From Enterobacteriaceae bacterium B14 (lineage in GTDB: Bacteria > Pseudomonadota > Gammaproteobacteria > Enterobacterales > Enterobacteriaceae): DNA of 64,000 nt. The stretch spans positions 28,664 to 92,663 of the forward strand of contig DF158885.1 of the NCBI GenBank assembly GCA_000307305.1, in the 5' to 3' direction. Positions 9,608 through 17,847 of this stretch are shown here, piece after piece (the stretch's first letter is position 1; each line of letters begins with the position of its first letter). The notes under the pieces are model-generated. The model ran no database searches, had not been told where the DNA came from, and saw only the letters and a list, made by a program, of their open reading frames with translations. The translations under genes were made by a program, and so were the position numbers.

Positions 9608-11677
9608 TTATTGCAGAACGGAGATATCCGCGACTTGCAGGAATAGCTCGCGCACTTTGCTTAGCAGCGTTAAACGGTTAACGCGCAACGCTTCGTCGTT
9701 ATCCATGACCATCACTTCTGCGAAGAACGCATCTAATGGTTCACGCAGGTTAGCCAGTTCTACCAGCGCATCCTGATAACGGCCTTCGGCAAAGTAAGGC
9801 TCCAGCTTGTCACGTAGCACAACCAGATTGGTTGCCAGCTTGACTTCTGAAGACTCTTTCAGCACAGAGGCATGAACCGTGTCGTTCAGTGTATCCGTCG
9901 CTTTTGCCAGAATGTTAGAGACGCGCTTGTTGGCCTCTGCCAGTGAAGCCGCTTCTTCCAAGGTGCGGAAGTGAGAGACGGCTTTCACACGTGCATCGAA
10001 ATCTGCCGGACGAGTTGGGCGGCGAGCCAGAACAGCTTGGATCGTATCGACGCTGTGGCCCTCTTCTTGATACCAAGCACGGAAACGGCCCAACATGAAT
10101 TCAACCACGTCATCCACGGCGTTTGCGTTAGTCAGTTTCGCACCATAAAGCTGCACGGCTTTTTCTGCCAGTGTGGCTAAATCTAATGGTAGCTTCTTCT
10201 CAACGATAATACGCAGCACACCTAACGCCGCACGGCGCAGGGCGAACGGGTCTTTATCGCCTTTTGGATGTTGTCCAATGCCGAAAATACCGGCGAGCGT
10301 ATCCATCTTATCGGCGATAGCCACAGCACAGGCTATTAGCGAAGTCGGCAGCTCATCACCAGCAAAACGAGGCATGTACTGCTCGTTTAGCGCCAGAGCC
10401 ACGTCTTCCGCTTCGCCATCGTGACGGGCATAGTGCATCCCCATGATGCCTTGGGTGTCGGTAAACTCGAACACCATGTTGGTCATCAAATCACACTTGG
10501 AGAGCAAACCTGCACGGGTCGCCATATTCACATCAGCGCCGATGTGTTCAGCAATCCAGCCAGCCAGTGCTTGGATACGGTCTGTCTTATCGCGCAACGT
10601 ACCGAGTTGCTGTTGGAACAGCACCGTTTCAAGGCGCGGCAGGTTATCTTCAAGGCGCTGTTTACGGTCGGTTTTAAAGAAGAACTCGGCATCTGCCAAG
10701 CGTGGGCGAACCACTTTCTCATTACCGGCAATAATCTGCTGCGGGTCTTTCGATTCGATGTTGGCAACGAAGATAAAGTTTGGCAGAAGCTTGCCTGTCG
10801 CGTCATAGACAGGGAAGTACTTTTGGTCGCCTTTCATGGTGTAAACCAGCGCTTCGGACGGAACATCGAGGAATTTCTCTTCGAATTTTGCCGTCAGTAC
10901 CACAGGCCACTCAACCAGAGAGGTCACTTCTTCCACCAAGCTTTCACTGAGATCGGCTTTGCCGCCAATCTTGGCTGCTGCTTGTTCAGCATCGCGCTTA
11001 ATCAGCGCCTTACGCTCTTCGTAATCGGCAATAACTTTACCGCGAGTTCTTAGAATTTCAGGGTATTGGTCTGCATTTTCGATGCTGAATTCTGGCTCGC
11101 CCATAAAGCGATGGCCACGAATGATGCGATCGGACTTAATACCAAGAATTTCGCCAGCAATCAGCTCACTGCCGAATAACATCGTGACAGTGTGAACGGG
11201 GCGGATAAATTGGGTATCGCTATCACCCCAGCGCATGGCCTTAGGGATAGGCAGTTTTGCTAGCGCATTGCTGACCAGGTCGGACAGCAGCAGTTGTGCC
11301 GTTTGCCCTTTAACGTGGGCGCGGTACATTAACCATTCGCCTTTGTCGGTAACGAAGCGCTCGGCTTCTTCGACGGTAATACCACACCCGCGCGCCCAAC
11401 CTTCGGCGGCTTTGGTTGGCTTGCCATCGGCATCGAATGCTTGCGAAAGCGCAGGGCCACGTTTTTCAACTTCGCGATCGGCCTGAGATGCGCTTAGGTT
11501 AGCGACTTTCAGCGCCAGACGACGCGGAGCTGCAAACCAAGCCACTTCGCCGTGTGGCAGGTTTGCACCGTCCAGCTCAGCGGTAAAATTGGCAGCAAAG
11601 GATTCTGCCAGCGAGCGAAGAGCTTTCGGCGGCAGCTCTTCAGTACCGATTTCCACAAGGAAAGTCTGTTGAGTCAT
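9608..11677 (-). CDS. glyS: Glycine--tRNA ligase beta subunit GlyS
   Basis: Beta subunit of the bacterial heterotetrameric glycyl-tRNA synthetase; it provides tRNA recognition and is required for charging together with GlyQ. It opens with the family start [23 protein letters not shown] and runs 689 aa, the same as in E. coli. An HD-like segment and the C-terminal anticodon-binding DALR-type region ([16 protein letters not shown], near 645-660) are present. It is 8 bp downstream of glyQ in one operon and ends at a bidirectional hairpin. Confidence 0.98.
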   Translation of the reverse strand: MTQQTFLVEIGTEELPPKALRSLAESFAANFTAELDGANLPHGEVAWFAAPRRLALKVANLSASQADREVEKRGPALSQAFDADGKPTKAAEGWARGCGITVEEAERFVTDKGEWLMYRAHVKGQTAQLLLSDLVSNALAKLPIPKAMRWGDSDTQFIRPVHTVTMLFGSELIAGEILGIKSDRIIRGHRFMGEPEFSIENADQYPEILRTRGKVIADYEERKALIKRDAEQAAAKIGGKADLSESLVEEVTSLVEWPVVLTAKFEEKFLDVPSEALVYTMKGDQKYFPVYDATGKLLPNFIFVANIESKDPQQIIAGNEKVVRPRLADAEFFFKTDRKQRLEDNLPRLETVLFQQQLGTLRDKTDRIQALAGWIAEHIGADVNMATRAGLLSKCDLMTNMVFEFTDTQGIMGMHYARHDGEAEDVALALNEQYMPRFAGDELPTSLIACAVAIADKMDTLAGIFGIGQHPKGDKDPFALRRAALGVLRIIVEKKLPLDLATLAEKAVQLYGAKLTNANAVDDVVEFMLGRFRAWYQEEGHSVDTIQAVLARRPTRPADFDARVKAVSHFRTLEEAASLAEANKRVSNILAKATDTLNDTVHASVLKESSEVKLATNLVVLRDKLEPYFAEGRYQDALVELANLREPLDAFFAEVMVMDNDEALRVNRLTLLSKVRELFLQVADISVLQ

Positions 11678-11685
11678 AGCTGCCT

Positions 11686-12612
11686 CTAGTTCTTGGTGTT
11701 GTTAGGCTTTGGATTACACATCGGGAAGCCGAGAGCCTCACGGGAAGCATAGTAAGCTTCAGCAACGGCTTTGGTGAGCGTGCGGATGCGTAAGATATAG
11801 CGCTGACGTTCGGTGACTGAGATTGCCTTACGGGCATCCAGCAAGTTAAAGCTGTGAGCCGCTTTCAAAATGCGTTCATAGGCAGGCAGAGGCAGTGGCT
11901 TCTCTAGCTCTAGCAGCATTTTGGCTTCTTTCTCGTACTGTTCGAAGCAGGAGAAAAGAAAATCTACATCGGCATATTCGAAGTTATAGGTAGACTGCTC
12001 AACTTCGTTTTGGTGATAGATATCGCCGTAGGTGGTTTTACCCAACGGGCCATCACACCACACCAGATCGTAGACGCTGTCGACGTTTTGGATGTACATC
12101 GCCAAGCGCTCAAGACCGTATGTCACTTCACCTGTAACAGGTTTGCACTCCATACCGCCGACTTGCTGGAAGTAAGTGAACTGCGTCACTTCCATGCCGT
12201 TTAGCCATACTTCCCAACCTAAACCCCATGCGCCCAGCGTTGGGTTTTCCCAGTTATCTTCCACAAAGCGGATATCGTGGATAGTTGGGTCTAACCCCAG
12301 TTCTTTCAGCGAGCCAAGATACAGCTCCTGAATGTTGTCTGGCGATGGTTTGATCATGACCTGAAACTGGTAATAGTGTTGCAGGCGGTTTGGGTTTTCG
12401 CCGTAGCGACCATCGGTCGGGCGACGAGAAGGTTGTACGTAGGCTGCCGCGAAAGGCTCTGGCCCTAACGCACGCAGGCAAGTCATCGGGTGTGACGTCC
12501 CGGCTCCAACTTCCATGTCCAGTGGTTGAACAATGGTGCAGCCCTGACGTGCCCAATAATCCTGTAATGTCAGGATTAATCCTTGAAAGGTCTTGGTATC
12601 AAACTTTGGCAT
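11686..12612 (-). CDS. glyQ: Glycine--tRNA ligase alpha subunit GlyQ
   Basis: Catalytic alpha subunit of glycyl-tRNA synthetase; it forms glycyl-adenylate. The class II synthetase core is intact: [18 protein letters not shown] at the N-terminus, and [17 protein letters not shown] around residues 67-83. The reading frame is open 30 codons further upstream to 12702. The ATG at 12612 ([11 protein letters not shown]) is chosen because E. coli GlyQ starts at the same residue, giving 308 aa against 303. The Shine-Dalgarno is weak. It heads the glyQ-glyS operon and is divergent from tag. Confidence 0.97.
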   Translation of the reverse strand: MPKFDTKTFQGLILTLQDYWARQGCTIVQPLDMEVGAGTSHPMTCLRALGPEPFAAAYVQPSRRPTDGRYGENPNRLQHYYQFQVMIKPSPDNIQELYLGSLKELGLDPTIHDIRFVEDNWENPTLGAWGLGWEVWLNGMEVTQFTYFQQVGGMECKPVTGEVTYGLERLAMYIQNVDSVYDLVWCDGPLGKTTYGDIYHQNEVEQSTYNFEYADVDFLFSCFEQYEKEAKMLLELEKPLPLPAYERILKAAHSFNLLDARKAISVTERQRYILRIRTLTKAVAEAYYASREALGFPMCNPKPNNTKN

Positions 12613-12775
12613 GTTGAATTCGCACGCGTTACAAGTGAATTTGAATTGAATGCGCAAGTATACCCGTTGACCGTCAGATATACAGCCCGATTCCCCCCTC
12701 ATTGCAGGCGTTTTTCATAACTTTATGCGCATCCTGCGAGAAAACTCGAATTCTTAGAATGCAGGCGCAAAATAA

Positions 12776-12795
12776 AACTGTATACACATACAGTT
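12776..12795. promoter_or_regulatory. LexA (SOS) box candidate upstream of tag
   Basis: The sequence CTGTATACACATACAG (12778-12793) has both perfect LexA half-sites CTGT and ACAG, with the required 8-base AT-rich spacer. It is flanked by AA and TT, extending the palindrome. A TATAAT hexamer overlaps its right edge (12795-12800), so a bound repressor would block a promoter firing toward tag (ATG at 12851). Confidence 0.7.
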
Positions 12796-12850
12796 ATAAT
12801 CCATATATTTATTGCCCTATACAAAACTCTTTCTCTTTCGGAGCAATACC

Positions 12851-13423
12851 ATGACACAGCGTTGCGGGTGGGTTTCACCGGATCAGCTCTATATTGATTA
12901 TCACGATAAAGAGTGGGGGGTTCCGCGAACCGACTCACAAGCCTTGTTTGAAATGCTTTGCCTTGAAGGGCAACAGGCGGGGCTTTCATGGATTACCGTG
13001 CTGAAAAAACGTGAGAATTACCGTCAATGTTTTCACCAGTTTGATCCGGTAAAAATTGCGGCAATGACGGAAGAGGACGTTGAGCGTTTGATGCAAGAAA
13101 CGGGGATTATCCGTAACCGATTAAAAATTAACTCTATTATTATCAATGCTCGGGCCTATCTCGCTATGCAAGAGCAAGGTGATGATTTCTCAGCGTTTAT
13201 CTGGTCGTTTGTGGACGGTGAAGCAGTGCAGTATGAGAGAGCCAGTTTGCAAGAAGTGCCAGCAAAAACAGAGATCTCTGATGCCATGTCGAAGGCGTTA
13301 AAAAAACGCGGCTTTAAATTTATCGGCTCCACGATTTGCTATGCGTTTATGCAAGCCAGTGGGCTGGTTAATGACCATGTTGTCACCTGTTTTTGTCATC
13401 CTAACTATCAAGAGCCACAGTGA
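12851..13423 (+). CDS. tag: DNA-3-methyladenine glycosylase I
   Basis: Base-excision repair enzyme that removes 3-methyladenine from alkylated DNA. The start at ATG 12851 (MTQRCGWVS) is chosen because E. coli Tag begins with the same RCGW motif and GGAG stands seven bases upstream; an open frame extends 13 codons further. The zinc-binding residues of Tag are visible (Cys near the N-terminus, His in YIDYHDKEWG, and a C-terminal histidine and cysteines in HVVTCFCH). The core LFEMLCLEGQQAGLSW is unmistakable. It has 190 aa against 187 in E. coli. yiaC follows after one base. A LexA-like box lies 56 bp upstream, although tag is described as constitutive in E. coli. Confidence 0.97.
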   Translation: MTQRCGWVSPDQLYIDYHDKEWGVPRTDSQALFEMLCLEGQQAGLSWITVLKKRENYRQCFHQFDPVKIAAMTEEDVERLMQETGIIRNRLKINSIIINARAYLAMQEQGDDFSAFIWSFVDGEAVQYERASLQEVPAKTEISDAMSKALKKRGFKFIGSTICYAFMQASGLVNDHVVTCFCHPNYQEPQ

Positions 13424-13424
13424 A

Positions 13425-13859
13425 ATGACGATTAGAGCCTATCATCCAGACGATCTCGACGTGCTAATGCAGCTGTGGTTAAAAACGACTATTGCAGCGC
13501 ATCCCTTTGTTCAGACAAGTTATTGGCAAGAGAGCGAGTCGCTCGTTAGAAACGAATATATTCCTCAGTCCAAAAGTTGGGTTTATCAGCAGGAAGGGAA
13601 GATTGTTGGGTTTATCAGTGTGCTAGAAGAGTGCTTTATCGGTGCGCTGTTTGTTGATGAAAAAGCTCAGGGCACAGGTATAGGGAAGGCGCTTATCGAG
13701 TTTGTTCAGATGCGTTATACCGAGCTGAGTTTAGAGGTTTATCAGAAGAATGAACGGGCTTGTGAGTTCTATCTTCATCGCGGTTTTACCCCGGCTTCGA
13801 CACAATTCAATGCAGAGACGCAAGCAATGACGCTTATCATGTATTGGCTACAAGCATGA
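13425..13859 (+). CDS. yiaC: GNAT acetyltransferase YiaC-like
   Basis: A 144-aa Gcn5-related N-acetyltransferase. The acetyl-CoA-binding stretch VDEKAQGTGIGKALIEF (about residues 83-99; Q-x-x-G-I-G pattern) and the C-terminal EVYQKNERACEFYLHRGF are typical. It aligns along its length with E. coli YiaC, described as one of several lysine acetyltransferases. The ATG follows the tag stop after a single base, so the two are cotranslated; tag-yiaC is also a conserved pair in E. coli. The actual substrate is unknown. Confidence 0.88.
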   Translation: MTIRAYHPDDLDVLMQLWLKTTIAAHPFVQTSYWQESESLVRNEYIPQSKSWVYQQEGKIVGFISVLEECFIGALFVDEKAQGTGIGKALIEFVQMRYTELSLEVYQKNERACEFYLHRGFTPASTQFNAETQAMTLIMYWLQA

Positions 13860-13914
13860 TTTTAGGCTTAATGATTCAAACCTTGTGATGAGTAGGGATT
13901 TTATCTAGAATGCC

Positions 13915-14140
13915 GCCTCTTCCGTCATGAGGGAGTAGTCTGCCGTTTGTGGTTATGCATAAAGTTTCATCACGTTACAAGAAACTATCGTGCTTTATTT
14001 CAAACTCCACACGGAGCTGTCATCAACATACTTGGCGAACATACGCCATGGTGGCAGCGCTCATCATCGTAGGTTTTTCTGGCCTGCGCCGAGAGTTGAC
14101 AAGACTTATGACCAAGCTGTTGCGCACTCCGGGGTGAGGG
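13915..14140 (+). ncRNA. yybP-ykoY manganese riboswitch
   Basis: The 330-bp leader before the UPF0016 gene carries recognisable blocks of the Mn2+-sensing yybP-ykoY aptamer. GAGGGAGTAGTC lies at 13929-13940, CATCAACATACTTGG at 14021-14035, and GGCCTGCGCCGAGAGTTGAC followed by AAGACTTATGACC at 14081-14113. Local hairpins (CTCC/GGAG at 14006-14015) are present. The element would turn on the downstream exporter when Mn2+ is high. The ends are approximate. No protein-coding gene is seen in 13860-14191. Confidence 0.82.
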
Positions 14141-14191
14141 CAATGGTTTGGTTATTTGTTGGTTAACGCTCGCCCCGGTATAAGCAATGTC

Positions 14192-14737
14192 GTGTCTATC
14201 ATTTTAACGTCTATGAGTTCTGTCACTCTCGCTGAGATTGGCGATAAAACACAGCTATTAACTTTGCTACTGGTTGCCCGTTTCGGTAAGCCGGGCTTGA
14301 TTCTGTTGGCTATTGTTCTCGCTACGTTGGTAAATCACTATTTTGCAGCGCTGTTTGGTGAGGCGATTAGTGGCTGGATGAACCCGCAAATGATGCGCTG
14401 GATCGTCAGTATCGGTTTTTTCTCGATGGCAATTTGGGTGCTGTTCCCCGATAAAGATGACGGCCAAATTAGGGGAGGGCACCCTTTCTGGACATCGCTC
14501 ACCGTTTTCTTTATTGCCGAAATCGGCGATAAAACGCAAATCGCTACTGTGTTATTGGGCGCTCACTACAACAGCCTGTATTGGGTGGTGATTGGCTCTA
14601 CACTGGGTATGGTCATTGCGAATGCGCCGATGCTCTGGTTTGGTAAACGTTTACAGCCTTATGTGCAAAGTGGCTGGGGAAGAAAGGCGTCATCCCTGCT
14701 GTTTACTATTTTAGGGGTTGTTACGTTGCTATTCTGA
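14192..14737 (+). CDS. UPF0016/GDT1-family cation exporter (probable Mn2+ efflux, MneA-like)
   Basis: A small inner-membrane protein (181 aa from the GTG at 14192). It has the two EIGDKT motifs that define the UPF0016/TMEM165/GDT1 family (residues about 15-20 and 110-115), each inside a hydrophobic helix of a repeated three-helix half. Vibrio MneA of this family exports manganese. The yybP-ykoY aptamer directly upstream supports the same role here. The start is uncertain. The ATG at 14213 would cut into the first helix before EIGDKT; the TTG at 14156 is further out and overlaps the leader. ptxS follows 52 bp downstream without an obvious terminator. Confidence 0.88.
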   Translation: MSIILTSMSSVTLAEIGDKTQLLTLLLVARFGKPGLILLAIVLATLVNHYFAALFGEAISGWMNPQMMRWIVSIGFFSMAIWVLFPDKDDGQIRGGHPFWTSLTVFFIAEIGDKTQIATVLLGAHYNSLYWVVIGSTLGMVIANAPMLWFGKRLQPYVQSGWGRKASSLLFTILGVVTLLF

Positions 14738-14789
14738 TAGCCAGTCTCTATGTGATAGTCTCACCGGATACCACCAGCAAGGAGAGTCC

Positions 14790-15827
14790 ATGAGTCGCAG
14801 CGATCGTACTAAACGCTCGGAGAAACGCGCCACTATCAGCGATGTCGCCAAGGCGGCAGGTGCGGGCAAAACCAGCGTATCGCGCTACCTAAACGGTGAA
14901 CAAAATAGCCTGTCTGATTCACTTAAGCTGCGTATAGAGCAAGCGATCTGCACCCTAAACTATCGGCCAAGCCAGATGGCCCGTAGCTTAAAAGGGGGAC
15001 GGACGCGGCTCATCGGCCTCATTATTGCTGACATTACCAACCCTTACTCCATTGATATCTTGCGCGGCGTTGAAACGGCATGTCGCAATCACGGTTTTAC
15101 CGTGCTGGTATGCAATACCAATAATGAGGTCAATCAGGAGCAGCATTATCTGCAACTGCTAAGTGGATATTGCGTTGAAGGTATTGTGGTTAATGCCGTT
15201 GGGATGCGGGAAGAGGCGCTATCAAAGCTACAGCATTCACAACTGCCAATGGTGTTGATTGACCGTAAGATCCCCGATTTCACCTGCGATATGGTCAGTC
15301 TAGATAATCGGCAAGCGGCAACGCTGGCGACAGAGCACCTGCTTGAGCAAGGGTTTGAGGCACTTTTGTTTATCAGCGAGCCTGTTCAGTGTGTGAATAC
15401 TCGATTAGAGCGTTTACAGGCTTTTCGCGACAAGATGGCACAGTTTCCTGAACTTTCCGCCGAAACGGTCGAAGTCGTACTGACAGAAAGTGAGCAGATA
15501 GACGCCACTGTGCGCAGTTTCGCCCACCGTCACCGTGGGATGAGCAAAGCCATTATCTCCGTCAATGGTGCGTTGACACTGCAAATTGCGCTCTCGATGC
15601 GGCGACTGGGAGTTCAGTGGGGTAACGATATCGGTTTACTCGGTTTTGATGAACTGGAATGGGCGGAGATCGCCGGAGTTGGTATTACGACGTTACGTCA
15701 GCCAACCTATCAAATTGGCTACACGGCACTAGAAAAACTGCTGGCAAAAATTCACGGTGAAAATACGACACCCACCGAACATCTCTTCCCCGGAGAGCTG
15801 ATTATTCGCGGCTCGACTCAGCGTTAG
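14790..15827 (+). CDS. ptxS: LacI-family regulator of 2-ketogluconate genes (PtxS-like)
   Basis: A 345-aa LacI/GalR regulator. The N-terminal helix-turn-helix and hinge (about 15-65: TISDVAKAAGAGKTSVSRYL) are followed by a periplasmic-binding-protein-like ligand domain. The ATG at 14790 has GGAG six bases upstream; the open frame reaches further back without support. The gene stands immediately before kguE-kguK-kguT-kguD in the order known from Pseudomonas, where PtxS represses these genes and is released by 2-ketogluconate. A perfect 14-bp palindrome of PtxS type lies before kguE (15946-15959). The symbol rests on this context; other LacI members look similar. Confidence 0.8.
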   Translation: MSRSDRTKRSEKRATISDVAKAAGAGKTSVSRYLNGEQNSLSDSLKLRIEQAICTLNYRPSQMARSLKGGRTRLIGLIIADITNPYSIDILRGVETACRNHGFTVLVCNTNNEVNQEQHYLQLLSGYCVEGIVVNAVGMREEALSKLQHSQLPMVLIDRKIPDFTCDMVSLDNRQAATLATEHLLEQGFEALLFISEPVQCVNTRLERLQAFRDKMAQFPELSAETVEVVLTESEQIDATVRSFAHRHRGMSKAIISVNGALTLQIALSMRRLGVQWGNDIGLLGFDELEWAEIAGVGITTLRQPTYQIGYTALEKLLAKIHGENTTPTEHLFPGELIIRGSTQR

Positions 15828-15900
15828 ATACCCCTACTTAATGGCAACAACCTCCGTTTAAAGACCCGATAGCATCCAGATTGAGCGTACTGATTAAAAA

Positions 15901-15926
15901 TAGTACGTGATGAGGATCATAAATTT
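15901..15926 (+). promoter_or_regulatory. CRP-like site upstream of kguE
   Basis: CGTGA, six bases, TCATA (15906-15921) matches the CRP consensus TGTGA-N6-TCACA at 8 of 10 key positions. It lies 25 bp before the PtxS-type operator. This would place a sugar-acid operon under catabolite control. Confidence 0.45.
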
Positions 15927-15945
15927 AATATCCTTCGCTTTCTTA

Positions 15946-15959
15946 TGGAACCGGTTCCA
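15946..15959. promoter_or_regulatory. PtxS-type operator before kguE
   Basis: TGGAACCGGTTCCA is a perfect 14-bp palindrome. It differs only symmetrically (GG/CC for AA/TT) from the published Pseudomonas PtxS operator TGAAACCGGTTTCA. It stands 55 bp before the kguE ATG and is the only such copy noticed in the operon region. Confidence 0.8.
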
Positions 15960-16014
15960 AATACCTTGACGACATCATCTAAGGTAGTAGCTCACCCCAT
16001 TAAGGAGAAAGATA

Positions 16015-16773
16015 ATGGGCAAAGACATTATTGTTGTCACAGCGGCTTATGGCACTACGACAGTAGAAAATCTGGGTGGGCAAACTGCCCTGTTACCCAT
16101 TATTGCTGGCTCTGGTGCTGACGGCGTTGAAATTCGCCGAGAGTTGTTTACGTTACGAGAGCTTGCTGAACTTCCTACATTGGCTAAGGCCATTGAGGGA
16201 TCGGGCCTCTTCGCGGTTTATTCTGCGCCCGAAGCGCTGTTTGAAAAGGATGGCACGCTGAATCCGCGCTTAAGCCGTTTGCTAGGAGAGGCTCAAGTGC
16301 TAAATGCGCGCTGGTTGAAGCTCTCCCTTGGGCAATATGAGCCAGAAAGCGATTTATTAGCTTTGGCCCCCATTTTGGCTAACAGCCCTGTGCAGTTGGT
16401 TGTTGAAAATGACCAAACGCCAGATTGCGGCATTATCACGCCACTTAGACTCTTTTTTACTGCTATTCGCCAACATAATCTGCCTGTTCAGATGACGTTT
16501 GATATGGCGAATTGGCTCTGGGTGGGTGAATCTGCACTGGAGGCTGCCGAACTCTTTGCCGATGATGTTTCCTATATTCACGTTAAAGCCGCAGAGCCTT
16601 ATGCCAAAGGTTGGCGTGCTGTCTCACTAGATGAGAGTGATGGCGCTTGGAGAGCGATTCTGGCTAATCTTCCTCGCCATGTTCCTCGTGGTATTGAATT
16701 CCCTTTGCAGGGTAGTGATTTAACGGCGGTAACGCGTTATTACGTTGAGCAGTTGAGAGTGGAGAGTCGCTAA
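16015..16773 (+). CDS. kguE: KguE-like TIM-barrel protein, 2-ketogluconate utilisation
   Basis: A 252-aa sugar-phosphate isomerase/epimerase-like TIM-barrel protein (xylose-isomerase-like fold), the usual first gene of kgu operons; its exact reaction is not firmly known. Barrel-typical motifs can be seen: DGVEIRRE (about 38-45), VENDQTPD (about 127-134) and DMANWLW (about 164-170), carrying the acidic and histidine metal ligands of the fold. AAGGAGA precedes the ATG. Its stop shares one base with the kguK start. It is controlled by the promoter region with the PtxS-type operator. Confidence 0.8.
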   Translation: MGKDIIVVTAAYGTTTVENLGGQTALLPIIAGSGADGVEIRRELFTLRELAELPTLAKAIEGSGLFAVYSAPEALFEKDGTLNPRLSRLLGEAQVLNARWLKLSLGQYEPESDLLALAPILANSPVQLVVENDQTPDCGIITPLRLFFTAIRQHNLPVQMTFDMANWLWVGESALEAAELFADDVSYIHVKAAEPYAKGWRAVSLDESDGAWRAILANLPRHVPRGIEFPLQGSDLTAVTRYYVEQLRVESR

Positions 16774-17747
16774 TGTCTACAGCCAATTCAACCCCAATTC
16801 ATTCAATCAACAACAGTGCACTCGATGTGATCACCTATGGTGAAGCGATGACGATGTTTGTCGCGACAGAAACCGGTGAATTAGACAGCGTCGAGAATTT
16901 TACTAAGCGAGCCGCTGGCGCAGAGCTCAACGTCTCTATCGGTCTTGCTCGCCTTGGGTTAAAGGTCGGCTGGGTGAGCCGCGTTGGTAATGACTCTTTC
17001 GGGCGTTTTATTCTGTCTACGCTGAAAAAAGAGGGCATTGACGATCGCGGTGTTACCGTCGACCCCCGTTTTGCCACCGGCTTTCAATTAAAATCTAAAG
17101 CATTAGATGGAACCGATCCCATTGTGGAATATTTCCGCAAAGGTTCTGCTGCTAGCCACCTCTCTGTCGAGGATTATCACGCAGACTATTTTGCCTCTGC
17201 ACGGCACTTGCACCTGAGCGGCGTTGCGGCCGCAATTTCCCAGACGTCACTGGAACTGGCCAAAGTTGCCGCCCACCGGATGCGTGACTTAGGCAAAACC
17301 ATCTCATTCGACCCGAACCTGCGCCCCACGCTGTGGGCAGATAAAGAGACGATGGTCGAGGAGATAAATCAGTTGGCGTTTATGGCGGACTGGTTTTTAC
17401 CTGGCATCAATGAAGGAAAAATCCTGACGGGATGCGATACGCCAGAAGCCATCGCAGATTTCTATTTGTCTCGTGGGGTGAAATTAGTCGTGATTAAAAC
17501 GGGCCCAAAAGGGGCGTTCTATAAAACCGCTGACGGCGTTCAAGCTGTTGTGCCAGCCATTCCTGTCAGTAACGTGGTGGATACGGTTGGGGCTGGTGAT
17601 GGGTTCGCGGTGGGGACGGTTTCTGCTCTGTTGGAAGGCAAAACATTAGAGCAAGCTGTACAGCGCGGCAATAAAATCGGAGCCTTTGCCATTCAGGTTA
17701 TCGGTGATAGTGAGGGCTTACCTACAAGAGGGCAATTAGGCGAATAG
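16773..17747 (+). CDS. kguK: 2-ketogluconokinase (PfkB family)
   Basis: A 324-aa ribokinase-family sugar kinase expected to phosphorylate 2-keto-D-gluconate at C6. The N-terminal glycine motif AAGAELNVSIGLARLG (47-62) and the PfkB anion-hole/catalytic motif DTVGAGDGFAVG (270-281; catalytic Asp276) are intact. The start overlaps kguE by one base. 2-Keto-3-deoxygluconate kinase (KdgK) is a close relative and could be confused with it by sequence alone. The operon order kguE-K-T-D favours the ketogluconate substrate. Confidence 0.82.
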   Translation: MSTANSTPIHSINNSALDVITYGEAMTMFVATETGELDSVENFTKRAAGAELNVSIGLARLGLKVGWVSRVGNDSFGRFILSTLKKEGIDDRGVTVDPRFATGFQLKSKALDGTDPIVEYFRKGSAASHLSVEDYHADYFASARHLHLSGVAAAISQTSLELAKVAAHRMRDLGKTISFDPNLRPTLWADKETMVEEINQLAFMADWFLPGINEGKILTGCDTPEAIADFYLSRGVKLVVIKTGPKGAFYKTADGVQAVVPAIPVSNVVDTVGAGDGFAVGTVSALLEGKTLEQAVQRGNKIGAFAIQVIGDSEGLPTRGQLGE

Positions 17748-17847
17748 CCATGCGTGTATCTCCTATTCGTCATTAACGTATTTGAACCTGTACCTACAAG
17801 TATCATCGACTCCAAACTATAAACAGAATAATAAAGGGATGTAAAAA

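Noticed and set aside
10421-11053. Long plus-strand open frames inside glyS (also 4649-5203 inside dppA)
   Set aside because: Antisense shadows of well conserved genes with no ribosome site or recognisable product.
16873-16885. Second PtxS-like half site (GAAACCGGTGAA) inside kguK
   Set aside because: Imperfect palindrome within coding sequence; no regulatory context.
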